Shown here: positions 17,906 through 27,130 of the stretch, piece after piece
Layout: the number at the start of each line of letters is the position of its first letter
Position numbering within the stretch: position 1 is the first letter of the stretch
Source: an uncultured Pirellulaceae bacterium
Lineage (GTDB): Bacteria > Planctomycetota > Planctomycetia > Pirellulales > Pirellulaceae
Direction: 5' to 3'
NCBI GenBank assembly: GCA_938036435.1
Contig: CALHPU010000035.1
Location: 42,795-106,794 of the forward strand
Length of the DNA stretch: 64,000 nt
Notes under the pieces: generated by a model
Databases searched by the model: none
Seen by the model: the letters and a program-made list of their open reading frames with translations, nothing else
What the model was told of the DNA's origin: nothing
Made by a program: the position numbers and the translations under genes

Positions 17906-18342
17906 ATGAAAACTTTCGCCATTGCATTGTTTTATCTTGCAGCATTCCTCCCCGGACTTTTGGTGGCTCAGAAGGCTGTCGCGCGAGGCAAGACTGAAGC
18001 GTGAAAGCAATGGTTCAAACAAGCCAAGTTTGGCATGTTTATCCCTGTTTGACATGGTCAGCAAAGGAGGCAATCTCTTGCTGACGTTGCTCCTACCGGA
18101 GACGGGAAATTCTCCATGCCAAGTGTCGATCGATTGTCTGAAATGGGAAAGTGGCTTGAGGCGAACGGGGAAGCGCCCTACGGCTGCGGTCCAACGCCTT
18201 TCGGAGAAGAACTGAACACAAAAGGGCCCGCGCGAAAAAAGTGAAAGCTTGGAAGTGGCGAGCAACGACCAAGACCGGACTTATATTCGTCCACGTCGTT
18301 GAGTGGCCCAATGATTTCATCACCTTGCCAACGGTCTCAAAT
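17906..18342 (+). pseudogene. Alpha-L-fucosidase (GH29) relic with large internal deletion
   Basis: Pieces in three frames spell the two ends of a GH29 fucosidase. The ATG at 17906 begins a signal peptide (FAIALFYLAAFLPGLLVAQ), then after a TGA comes KQWFKQAKFGMFI, the N-terminal catalytic-barrel start. The chain jumps directly to LFDMVSKGGNLLL, normally about 270 residues later. After frame changes it continues as VAPTGDGKFSMPSVDRLSE, MGKWLEANGEA, YGCGPTPFGEE and WKWRATTKTGLIFVHVVEWP. The catalytic middle is gone, with stops and frameshifts in what is left. Identification rests on my recognition of GH29 motifs. The sulfatases elsewhere in the window fit a former fucoidan-type sugar diet. Confidence 0.78.
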
Positions 18343-18817
18343 AATTTAGCAACTGCTTCGTTACTGAGTGGTGATGCCGGACCGCTTGAAATTCGAACAA
18401 ACCATAAGTGGCGTCACGATCATGCTTCCTTAGTCCGCACCTGACGAGCTGGCTTCGGTAATCTAAATAGAACTCGAAGAGCCTACTCCATAACTCACGC
18501 CCCGTCGCGTGCTGAGTTGCAAGCGGTCCATTGTTGCCAATGTTTTCAGCAACCTTAGAACAATCGGTAAGCATTAACGCCCATTTGCTCTACTCGAAAA
18601 GCAGGGATCGGCGTTCATTTATTCTTAACAGTTCTTTGTTGAGTGATCTTACCTTACCATCATCGAGTTTTTTTGGGTTGGGAACGATCAGGCCAGCCCG
18701 CGCGGTCGGTCAATACGCCCTTAGCTAGCTTGTGGCATGCGGCTTGCTGTGCGTGGAGAAAGTTTTTCACCGAGAGACCCCTCGGACAAATGCCACAACA
18801 AAGATGGAGTATATTTG
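18343..18817. other. Intergenic region after fucosidase relic
   Basis: No gene is supported. A minus-strand frame at 18320-18574 (starting MLTDCSKVAENIGNN) has some protein-like character but no motif I recognise and overlaps the fucosidase relic. The promoter for the Cys-rich secreted protein should lie in the last 150 bases. Confidence 0.4.
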
Positions 18818-19306
18818 ATGCGTCTATTTTCAAGACTAGGACTGTTCGCCGTAATTGCCCTAAGCACATTACTGACTGAATCCGCCGAAGCTCAGCTTTT
18901 CCCAATTTTCAAGTGCAGGAAGAAAGCGTGCTGCGAGGCCCCCGCGCCTGAACCGGTTTGCTGTCCTGTAGCCGAAGAGCCAGAACCATGCCCAGAACCG
19001 GAGCCCGTTTGCTGCCCAGAGCCAGCTCCGGAACCAGAGCCCGTTTGCTGTCCAGAGCCAGCTCCAGAACCAGAGCCCGTTTGCTGTCCCGCCCCTGTCT
19101 GTGAAGTAATCGAGCCAGAGCCCGCAGCACCCGTTTGCTGCGAATCTGCCGCCATGGAGATCCCAGCAGCCGCATCCCCCACTGCCGAGCTGGCAACCGA
19201 GTATGGAATGCCCGAGTTGGCCGAAGGGGAAACGCTAGTGTCAATCTCGCCGATTGAAGTTCCAACAGACAGTGCCGCAACGATGACATCAACCAAGTCT
19301 GAGTAA
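18818..19306 (+). CDS. Small secreted Cys/Pro/Glu-rich repeat protein
   Basis: A 162-residue protein with a clear signal peptide (LGLFAVIALSTLLTESAEA, cleavage before QLF). The start at 18818 is chosen because GGAG lies 9-12 bases upstream and the signal peptide begins there. The mature part opens with a basic FKCRKKACCEAP and then repeats a unit close to PEPVCCPEPAPE at least four times, giving seven or more CC pairs, before an acidic Ala/Ser/Thr-rich tail. Vicinal cysteines with Pro and Glu suggest a metal-binding or disulfide-linked wall or matrix protein; this is inference. The central repeats are near-identical in DNA (19000-19085), so copy number could vary. A strong terminator follows at once. 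Confidence 0.75.
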   Translation: MRLFSRLGLFAVIALSTLLTESAEAQLFPIFKCRKKACCEAPAPEPVCCPVAEEPEPCPEPEPVCCPEPAPEPEPVCCPEPAPEPEPVCCPAPVCEVIEPEPAAPVCCESAAMEIPAAASPTAELATEYGMPELAEGETLVSISPIEVPTDSAATMTSTKSE

Positions 19307-19334
19307 GACTTTTTGACATTGTCGGAAAACAAAT

Positions 19335-19370
19335 GGCCAGCCTCTTGTAAGGCTGGCCTTTATTTTTTTC
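19335..19370 (+). terminator. Strong intrinsic terminator
   Basis: GGCCAGCC (19335-19342), loop TCTTGTAA, GGCTGGCC (19351-19358), then TTTATTTTTTT. The perfect 8-bp GC-rich stem with a T-run ends the Cys-rich gene. It also lies between convergent genes and could work weakly for the minus-strand CotH gene. Confidence 0.92.
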
Positions 19371-19428
19371 CAAGAAATCGTCAGCACGAAAACGTGTTAG
19401 CTGTCCGTCTCTGCCGCGCTAAATATTC

Positions 19429-22400
19429 CTACTGCGCGGTCAGCAAGTCAATGAAGAAGCTGATGTCCGAAAAGTCGACGACCCCGTCGCGATTGATATC
19501 TGCTTCGTCGAGATAGGTGCCGTTTTGAAGAATCGAAATGAATGGAGGAATGTCTGCGAAGTCAACCTGTCCGTTCTGGTTTACATCTCCAAGCAAAAAG
19601 TCACTTTCAAAAACTCCCGGCGTCGCCGCTGACGCAATCCAACTCGACGCTAAAGAGCCACTAGCGGCCAGAGCATCTTGCTCAAGCGCTTGACCTGAAC
19701 CATCGGCATCGCCCCAAGGTGAAAGATCGTCATACACCACCTCGTCGACAATAACTCGAGGAACAAACCCAAACGCATCTGGCGCATCTGGCTGTTGCAA
19801 CGCGATGCGACCGCTGCTGTTGGAAAGTGAGCCAGTAAATCCACCGACAATCGTCACTGAAGGCGATATGTCATAATGAGCCTTAAACGCCGCAAGCTTA
19901 AACGAATTGGCTGACGCTTCCGGATCAAACGAGACAACGATCAGAGACTCACCTGCCCCGAGAGCAGTGCCAGCCGCAAAGTCATAATCCGATTCCCCGC
20001 GCAGACGCCAATTCGTCAAATTAATCGTTCCCGAAGTCGGGTTGGCGATTTCAATGTACTCCAAATCGTTGTCAGTCAACGTCGCATCAATCACCAAGGC
20101 CGCATTGCTAGGGTCCTCGGGATGGTAATTGATCTCGCTGATCAACAATGGACCAACCTCAGCATCGCCATTGGCACTACCAAACGAGTTGCTGGCAAGA
20201 CGCGTCAAACGACCCGTGCCATCAGGCAATCGACCAAGCGATTGCCCATTGAACGTAGCGTCAAATTCAACCGAATCTTCTAAACCAATAAACACGCCTC
20301 CAGATCCGCTGCTTAAGTAAACTTGGTCGCCAAACGACGCGCTAAATGCGAAACCTGCTCCACTCACATTAAAGTCTGATTCATCAAACACTAGATAACC
20401 ACCAGCAGCGATCACCGTGCCCAGTGGAATCTGATACTTCTGCAGCTCGTTACCCTCATCACTCAAATACCAACCGCCCACGTCGATTGCAGACACCGTC
20501 GGATTGTAAAGCTCGATCGCATCGGACTGAGGTGCGTCGGTATGAGCGAGAATCTCATTAATCACCACGCCCGCAGGGACAGCCGATGCCGCCCCCGGCG
20601 CGCCACCAAATTCGGTACTGGCTCGCCAGCTGTAGTACTTACCAAGTTCTTCCACCGGAGTGCCCACCGCATCACGAAGCACCAAGCTGAAACCATGCCC
20701 GTCGGCGGCATTGTACCAAGGGTCATTGTCGCCAAAACTCACCGACATAATCTCATTGAGGCCGCTGTCGATCAAAGTGAGTTGCTCACCATTGTTGTTC
20801 AAAGCGCCTGACCATTGCCCGAGCACACGAGCGCTGTTCCCGTATCGAGTCCGAAACGCATCGACATCCTCGACGATCACCGCTCTTTCGCCGGGTAGCA
20901 GATCGACATCACTAAAGTTAAACGTGACACCGTTTGACAATTGAAGACCACTTAGATTGATTGTCCCAGTCAATGATGGATTGAAAATTTCAAGGAACTC
21001 AAAATCATCGTTGTCCAAGAAACCGGCCGAAATTTCCGTTGCCGTTGGATCAGCCGGATTGAAATGGATCTCTGAGATCCGAAGATCCGACTGAAGGGCG
21101 GGAATCACAAATGTTGCATTGTGCAATGCAGACCATTGTCCGTTACTCAAAGTTCGGGCTTTTACATTCGTTGACGTGTTAAGCGTTATTGGTCCGCTTG
21201 GCGATGTTGATTCTACAACAATCAGTTCCGCGTCAAACGTAAGATCACTACTAGTAAGGTTCGCTTGGTGGACCTCTACCGCCAAAGTGTTCAGGCCCGG
21301 TTGTAGCAAGCCCAACGGAATTTCAAACGGAACCGGAGTCGTCTCGTTTGCACCTCCAACAAAATTGCTGGCGAACGTTCCGTATCCAATTGGCCCTACA
21401 GGGAGGTTGTCGCGACCGATTTCCGCTCCATTGAGGTAGACGACCGCACCGTCATCGAGCTGCAGATTTATCGTCGCCGCGGTGTAGTTTTCCGATGCCA
21501 GGTTGAAAGTCTTACGGAAGTATGTCGTTGTGTATTTGTTGTTCGCATCCGGACCGTAGCTGACGGTGTTGTCGGTTGTCGACTGGCCGTATCCCAGTTC
21601 AGTGGCTGCCGAAGACCAGTTCGAATCATCGAATCCACTGTTCTGCCAGTTGTTGCCCGGCGAGGCTCCAAGATCGAAATAACTCCAAACCGAGCCATAG
21701 TCAAAGACTACAGTTTCAATCGAAGATGCATCATATGCAAAAGCTGAGGGACTCACGCCGCCGCCAACCTCACGCGGGTCCGAACCGTCAGTCGTGTAAA
21801 AGACCGTGCCATCAGTACCATCAAGCGTCAGCGAGTCGCCAGCAGAAATCTCTCCTCCACTTTGCGGCGTTCCGCTGATCAGAAAATCGGGCGCGTCAAC
21901 ATCGGGAAACAGCGGCGCTTGAACAATGTTGTTATAGTTATTGCTTCCGGGCGCTGATTGCAATGCCAGCACGGTGTCTCTGAACTGTTCTACGACCTGA
22001 TTGTTTCGAGCAGTCAGCAGGGATCGCAGATTTCCGACTGCGCTGACCCAATCTCCACGGCGAAGGGGAGCATTTGTTTTTGCATCGCCCCAACGCGCCG
22101 ATTCGGCAATGATTGCTTGATCGATTTCAGCCGCATTGCCATCGACTCTCGCGATTAGTGCTTCAACTGACGTGGGACCGCCGTTGAAAAAGGCTTTCTG
22201 TACTTTGTCAGCGAATTGAATCCGATACTCTTCATTGGCCATCAATTGTTGATGCAGCCATTGGGGATTGAAGTACTCAACGCCGGATTCAAAGTTGGGA
22301 TGGTTGTACGGCCCGTTTCGATCTTCACCGACCGAACGGTACGAGTGTTCGGAATCGTGCACAAAGAAACGGAACCCCTCGTCACCAGTTCTATCACGTA

Positions 22401-24213
22401 TCGCGAAATAGTTGTTGATCCTGTTGTTTCCAAGAAAGGCACTGATCGGAGCATCAAAGTTACCGCTTTGAAGTATCACCAGCATGTAAGCCGTCAGATT
22501 TTCGACATCCAGCAGAGTTTCAAAATTTGGATTGTTGGAGCCATCAGGATTGAGTCCCTGTGCTCGGTAGTAAGCATCATTATCAGCGAACGCCGGCGTC
22601 ACACCATCAGCACCGCGCGCTAACGCTTGCTGATACAGTGCATCATAGGCGGCAAAATTTCCGTCGGTTGCGATATTCTGGTAAGGGCCGCGTTCAGGTT
22701 TGAGCACGTCGTAATTTTCGGCGTCACCCCCGAAATAGCTCGCACCGAAGTTCGCATCAGCGCGTTCCTGTGACTGGAAGAGGCCCCAATATTGGCCATT
22801 GAGGTACAAGTGAACCCAGTGGCTGCGTGTGGCCTGTTGCCCCAGAGACGCTTGGTTTTCTCTGGCCAAAACATCGGTAACAAAGTTGTTGGAAGCGTCG
22901 CCATTAAAACTCCATGAGTAGTTTTGCGCGGTTCGCAAATCAATTTTCTCAAACGAGGTTGTGGCGGAAGGGTCGTCTTTGAACAAATCGTATTCTAGCG
23001 AAGAGTCGCCATATTCCCCGCGAAAGAAAAACTTAAACGCATGTTTCGGATTGTTGTCGCTGCGACTGAATCCACCGCGAATTCGAATCCCGGCGTTGAC
23101 CTGAAATCCCTCTGAGCCGTCCGGATTCAATTGCTCCAGAGAAGCCGGCCTCTCCCAAGCGATTCCGTCGTTGTTAGCGTTGACATAAATGCCAGTCGAA
23201 GAGTCAAACAGGTTGTCCACATCGGTTGTTACCGACCAAGTCGGGATCGCCAACAGAGCATCTTTAACCGCTTGGGCGCCCTCAAGAGCAATCACATCAG
23301 GATCAATTCCGTAATCAATCAACTGCCCGTTAACATTGTTCGAAGGCCAGTCCGCCGATGGCGCATCAGAGTCCTGTTGGATTACGTCATCAAGAAAAAG
23401 GTAAGTCCACGCTCTGTCTGCAACCGGCAGAAAGCCAAACTGCGTCGCCACCGCTCGCAAATTTGTCGTTTGGCTAATGTTGATTGGGCCATTGTAGACC
23501 GTGCCGTTAGTAGCCGATGGTGTGCTACCGTCGGTTGTATAGCGAATAGTCGAGTTTGAAGTCAGCGTCGAAAGCGTGACAGTGAAAGGAGCTTCAAAGA
23601 ACCCCGGTGTAACGGACGACGTTACGCGTTCGACAACACCAAGAATCGCACCGGTATTGCCGGAACCGGGTGTTGGCGAGGAGAAGTAGCTTCGTTGGTT
23701 GTAGTTGCCATTGTCAATAAAACCGTAACTAACATCAGAGATCTGCGCGGGATAATCCGCGCCACCAACAGCGAATTCAGACACCACTGCTCCGCTTGGA
23801 TCGTAAAGCCCTAAGTATTCGCCAGAACTACTGAGCCCGAATCCCGTGTACTGATTGTTGCCGGCGTCTGGATTAGCGTCATCATCAGCGTAAACGATCA
23901 AGTACTGTCCCGGGAAAAGATTCTGACTTGGGAAGACAAACTTGGATGGGTTGTTCGGATCATCAGTGAGTGAATAACCTTGTAGATCTACTGATAGATC
24001 GCCCGCATTGTAGATCTCGATCCAGTCAGACCTGTTGCCATTGTCGTTAACCAACCCTGAACTGTTGGAAGCCAAGAACTCGTTTATCACGGGCATGGCA
24101 GCTAAAAGATGACGAGGTTCGAATGCGTCGTAGCTGGGCCGATTACTGAACTGCCCTTTTCTACGAACAGCTCTGTTCATGTCGCGGCCTGAAAACCAAG
24201 AATTGTTCGGCAT
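19429..24213 (-). CDS. Giant secreted protein: LEPR-XLL-like N-terminus, lamin-tail domains, CotH kinase-like domain, dockerin
   Basis: About 1594 residues from the ATG at 24213 (a GTG at 24225 is possible). FEPRHLLAA near residue 35 matches the planctomycete LEPR-XLL surface-protein motif. INEFLASNSSGLVNDNGN opens a lamin-tail domain; a chitobiase-like domain (IRYTTDGSTPS) follows; then a CotH-type region (GIRIRGGFSR, SQERADANFG, FFVHDSEHSY). After a second TTDGSDP domain and a jelly-roll section with YLNGAEIGRD, three more lamin-tail domains follow (ISEIHFNPADP, INEILAHTDAP, ISEINYHPEDP). The end (GDVNQNGQVDFADI, DINRDGVVDFSDISFFID) is a type I dockerin with two calcium loops. CotH proteins can phosphorylate coat proteins, but whether this copy is active cannot be told. 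It is last in a minus-strand series with the adhesin, kinase and ALDH genes. Confidence 0.85.
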   Translation of the reverse strand: MPNNSWFSGRDMNRAVRRKGQFSNRPSYDAFEPRHLLAAMPVINEFLASNSSGLVNDNGNRSDWIEIYNAGDLSVDLQGYSLTDDPNNPSKFVFPSQNLFPGQYLIVYADDDANPDAGNNQYTGFGLSSSGEYLGLYDPSGAVVSEFAVGGADYPAQISDVSYGFIDNGNYNQRSYFSSPTPGSGNTGAILGVVERVTSSVTPGFFEAPFTVTLSTLTSNSTIRYTTDGSTPSATNGTVYNGPINISQTTNLRAVATQFGFLPVADRAWTYLFLDDVIQQDSDAPSADWPSNNVNGQLIDYGIDPDVIALEGAQAVKDALLAIPTWSVTTDVDNLFDSSTGIYVNANNDGIAWERPASLEQLNPDGSEGFQVNAGIRIRGGFSRSDNNPKHAFKFFFRGEYGDSSLEYDLFKDDPSATTSFEKIDLRTAQNYSWSFNGDASNNFVTDVLARENQASLGQQATRSHWVHLYLNGQYWGLFQSQERADANFGASYFGGDAENYDVLKPERGPYQNIATDGNFAAYDALYQQALARGADGVTPAFADNDAYYRAQGLNPDGSNNPNFETLLDVENLTAYMLVILQSGNFDAPISAFLGNNRINNYFAIRDRTGDEGFRFFVHDSEHSYRSVGEDRNGPYNHPNFESGVEYFNPQWLHQQLMANEEYRIQFADKVQKAFFNGGPTSVEALIARVDGNAAEIDQAIIAESARWGDAKTNAPLRRGDWVSAVGNLRSLLTARNNQVVEQFRDTVLALQSAPGSNNYNNIVQAPLFPDVDAPDFLISGTPQSGGEISAGDSLTLDGTDGTVFYTTDGSDPREVGGGVSPSAFAYDASSIETVVFDYGSVWSYFDLGASPGNNWQNSGFDDSNWSSAATELGYGQSTTDNTVSYGPDANNKYTTTYFRKTFNLASENYTAATINLQLDDGAVVYLNGAEIGRDNLPVGPIGYGTFASNFVGGANETTPVPFEIPLGLLQPGLNTLAVEVHQANLTSSDLTFDAELIVVESTSPSGPITLNTSTNVKARTLSNGQWSALHNATFVIPALQSDLRISEIHFNPADPTATEISAGFLDNDDFEFLEIFNPSLTGTINLSGLQLSNGVTFNFSDVDLLPGERAVIVEDVDAFRTRYGNSARVLGQWSGALNNNGEQLTLIDSGLNEIMSVSFGDNDPWYNAADGHGFSLVLRDAVGTPVEELGKYYSWRASTEFGGAPGAASAVPAGVVINEILAHTDAPQSDAIELYNPTVSAIDVGGWYLSDEGNELQKYQIPLGTVIAAGGYLVFDESDFNVSGAGFAFSASFGDQVYLSSGSGGVFIGLEDSVEFDATFNGQSLGRLPDGTGRLTRLASNSFGSANGDAEVGPLLISEINYHPEDPSNAALVIDATLTDNDLEYIEIANPTSGTINLTNWRLRGESDYDFAAGTALGAGESLIVVSFDPEASANSFKLAAFKAHYDISPSVTIVGGFTGSLSNSSGRIALQQPDAPDAFGFVPRVIVDEVVYDDLSPWGDADGSGQALEQDALAASGSLASSWIASAATPGVFESDFLLGDVNQNGQVDFADIPPFISILQNGTYLDEADINRDGVVDFSDISFFIDLLTAQ

Positions 24214-24475
24214 AGATGAACTCACGGCGTTGCGAAACGATTCGCCCAGACGCTGGTTACGGTGGGATCAAGCGCGGAGGGAGGAGAAACCTTGCAATCG
24301 TCACAATAGGGGGGCGGACTTTTCCCTATGGTAGCAACCGCGCACTCAAACCGCTAGGTCCAATCAGCCGACCAATCGCAGCCAGCAAGTTCCTAGCCTC
24401 CAAGTTCTCCTAGGAGACTTTAATTCTTGATCGTTTTGTTCGATGTCCAAGCCTATCGGTGGGACCAAAGGAAGA

Positions 24476-25372
24476 TTAGTAACCGGACCCAGACGCCGAT
24501 ATTTGCTCAATCGGATGCCAGGTGGTTTTAAGTTCGCAGAACTTTTCAATCAGGTACGGCGACTGTGAGCGCTCCACGTCATACCAATCCTCATCCATCC
24601 GCACGACGCGTTTGAGATTACTAGAAGAGTCGGATTCTAGCGTCTTCAATTGCTCCCCGGTTAAACCGTCAACCGCAACGGAGTTAATGTCCATGTGATT
24701 CGCTGCATGAGACAACAACTCTTGTGCATTGCCGGTAAGAAGATTGACAACACCACCGGGCAAATCAGAAGTCTGCAGAACCTCACCGAACGTAACGGCC
24801 GACAGTGGCGACGCATGCGACGCCAGAATAATGCAAGTGTTCCCCGAGGCAATGATTGGTGCGATCATCGAGACCAGCCCCAACAGTGGAGAATCGTTTG
24901 AGGCAAATCCGAACACGACGCCCACTGGTTCAAGAACAGAAAAATTAAAATGCGATGACGCGACAGGATTGACCGTGCTAAACACCTGTTGAAACTTATC
25001 GCACCAACCCGCGTAATAAATCAATCGATCGATGCTGGATTGGACCTCTTTTTTGCTGGCAGCAGCGGTGAGGCCTTGCAACGTGAGTTCCTCGACAAAC
25101 TGAGCCGCGCGACCTTGGAGCATTTCTGCCACTCGATACAAAATCTGGCTGCGATTGTAAGCGGTCCGACTCTGCCAAACTGCTTGGGCACCTCTGGCGG
25201 CAACCACGGCGTTACGGAGGTCTTTGCGAGACGCTAGACAAACGTTAGCGCTCGCCGCAATGTAGTAGCGACCTGATTCGGTGCGCGGAAACTTTCCGCC
25301 AATGTACATCTTGTACGTTTTAGCAACATCAATTGCCGCAATTGATTTCGCGTCCCGTTTTTCTTTGGCCAT
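24476..25372 (-). CDS. Catalytic-residue-free aldehyde dehydrogenase domain protein (ALDH16 C-terminal-domain-like)
   Basis: A 298-residue protein with only the N-terminal, cofactor-binding part of an ALDH. KTYKMYIGGKFPRTESGRY begins it, LIYYAGWCDKFQQVF and VLEPVGVVFGFASNDSPLLG follow, and LPGGVVNLLTGNAQELL ends the Rossmann part. The catalytic Cys and Glu segments are absent and the chain ends with about 50 other residues. This is the shape of the second, degenerate domain in ALDH16 proteins. The full ALDH lies 91 bp upstream on the same strand, so the two genes together reproduce ALDH16 split in two. A role as dimerisation or structural partner is inferred. Confidence 0.8.
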   Translation of the reverse strand: MAKEKRDAKSIAAIDVAKTYKMYIGGKFPRTESGRYYIAASANVCLASRKDLRNAVVAARGAQAVWQSRTAYNRSQILYRVAEMLQGRAAQFVEELTLQGLTAAASKKEVQSSIDRLIYYAGWCDKFQQVFSTVNPVASSHFNFSVLEPVGVVFGFASNDSPLLGLVSMIAPIIASGNTCIILASHASPLSAVTFGEVLQTSDLPGGVVNLLTGNAQELLSHAANHMDINSVAVDGLTGEQLKTLESDSSSNLKRVVRMDEDWYDVERSQSPYLIEKFCELKTTWHPIEQISASGSGY

Positions 25373-25463
25373 GTGATGATTCTACGAGTGATATATTTAC
25401 TTTAGGCGGCACGGCGAGACGATTCTCAACGCGTCAGCACTTACCTATTACGACTTTATCTTC

Positions 25464-26915
25464 TTACATTTCCAAATAGGCCGCTAAGCCCTGTAAGCCA
25501 CCTTCACGTCCGAAGCCTGATTCCTTGAACCCACCAAACGGTGACGTAGGATCAAACTGGTTGTAAGAATTCGCCCAGACAATCCCGGCTTTCATTTGCG
25601 AAGTCATATTGAAGATCTTCGATCCCTTATCTGTCCATACACCGGCCGACAAGCCATACGGTGTATTGTTAGCTTTCTTAATCACTTCGGCGACAGTGCG
25701 AAATGTTTGGACGGCCAGTACGGGGCCGAATATTTCCTCTTGTGCGATTCGACTGGACTGGGCAACGTCAGAGAAAACACTTGGACGGCACCAGTACCCC
25801 TTGGAAGGCAACTCACATCCTGCCTGATAAAGCTCCGCCCCCTCCTCTTGGCCGACTTCAATATAAGACTCGATACGTTTAAGTTGCTGCTTGCTGTTGA
25901 TTGCACCAATATCGGTATTTTTATCCAGCGGATCTCCCACTCGCAGCGTCCCCATTCGATGCTTGAGCTTCTTCAGCACTTCATCACGCACTGATTCTTG
26001 AACGAACAAACGGCTACCGGCACAGCAAACATGGCCTTGGTTAAAGAAGATGCCATTGATTATCCCTTCAACAGCCTGATCAATCGGCGCGTCTGCAAAA
26101 ACAATATTCGCTGCCTTTCCACCGAGTTCCAAGGTGCACCGCTTATTTGATCCGGCAATACTAGAACGAATCTTTTTTCCGACGGCAGTTGATCCAGTAA
26201 AGGCAATTTTGTCGATTCCTGGATGGTTAACGATCGCTTCGCCGACTGCTCCGTGGCCGGTCACAATATTGACGACGCCTGGCGGAAGATCCGCCTGCTG
26301 AATAATCTCGGCCAGTTTCAACGCGGTTACAGAAGTTGTTTCGGCGGGTTTGAGCACCACGGTATTACCGCACGCGAGCGCTGGAGCGATCTTCCAAGCC
26401 GCCATCAATAACGGAAAATTCCACGGAATGACCTGCCCGGCAACTCCCAGCGACTTTATCTCACGATTTGGGAACGCGTACGGAAGCTTATCGGCCCAGC
26501 CTGCGTAGTAGAAGAAATGAGCGGCCACCAACGGAATATCGACGTCCCTCGATTCACGAATTGGTTTACCTCCGTCGATCGTCTCGATCACCGATAACTC
26601 TCGGGCGCGTTCCTGAATCAAGCGCGCAATTCGGAATAGATACTTTCCACGTTCGGCAGGCTTGGTTTTTGACCAAACTTTACTGTATGCATTCTTTGCT
26701 GCTTTGACCGCTTTGTCTACGTCATTCGCATTCGATTCGGTGATCGTGGCGACCCGATTCTCAGTGGCTGGATTAATCGAATCGTAAGTTTCGTCTCCAG
26801 ATGACGGTTGAAACTTTCCATCAATGAACAGTCCGTAGGAATCTTGAATTTGGACGTGATCGGTACTCTCGGGAGCCGCGTCGAGTTGCCAAGTGCTGGT
26901 CGAAAAATTGTTCAT
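25464..26915 (-). CDS. Aldehyde dehydrogenase (ALDH16 N-terminal-domain-like)
   Basis: A 483-residue enzyme from the ATG at 26915; a longer frame to 26990 is open but its extra 25 residues lie before the normal N-terminus. LFIDGKFQPSSGDETYDSIN begins the fold, VIPWNFPLLMAAWK is the cofactor anchor, LELGGKAANIVF has Glu263 and NQGHVCCAGSR has the nucleophile Cys297. EEIFGPVLAVQTF and PFGGFKESGFGREGGLQGL complete it. All catalytic residues are present, as in bacterial but not mammalian ALDH16. It is followed after 91 bp by the degenerate ALDH domain gene. Upstream, 215 bp separate it from the hybrid histidine kinase, so a promoter may lie there. Confidence 0.88.
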   Translation of the reverse strand: MNNFSTSTWQLDAAPESTDHVQIQDSYGLFIDGKFQPSSGDETYDSINPATENRVATITESNANDVDKAVKAAKNAYSKVWSKTKPAERGKYLFRIARLIQERARELSVIETIDGGKPIRESRDVDIPLVAAHFFYYAGWADKLPYAFPNREIKSLGVAGQVIPWNFPLLMAAWKIAPALACGNTVVLKPAETTSVTALKLAEIIQQADLPPGVVNIVTGHGAVGEAIVNHPGIDKIAFTGSTAVGKKIRSSIAGSNKRCTLELGGKAANIVFADAPIDQAVEGIINGIFFNQGHVCCAGSRLFVQESVRDEVLKKLKHRMGTLRVGDPLDKNTDIGAINSKQQLKRIESYIEVGQEEGAELYQAGCELPSKGYWCRPSVFSDVAQSSRIAQEEIFGPVLAVQTFRTVAEVIKKANNTPYGLSAGVWTDKGSKIFNMTSQMKAGIVWANSYNQFDPTSPFGGFKESGFGREGGLQGLAAYLEM

Positions 26916-27130
26916 ATGGCCACCGTGTTTGATCAGATTCGAAGGAATTGATTTCTGCATTGCTAAATGGGTTATACCCAAAATGATCATTACCTAGAAG
27001 GTATAATAACCACCATGCTTCCCTCGTTAAAGCTGTTTCGATGACGTGAACAGGGCAAGACTGCAATTGAGAGACGATTTCTTCTACCAGTAAACTCAAT
27101 GGCTTATCGTTATTAACGGGCACACAAAGG

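Noticed and set aside
18320..18574. Minus-strand frame as a transposase remnant
   Set aside because: No DDE or helix-turn-helix motif and no terminal repeats were found; it partly overlaps the fucosidase relic.
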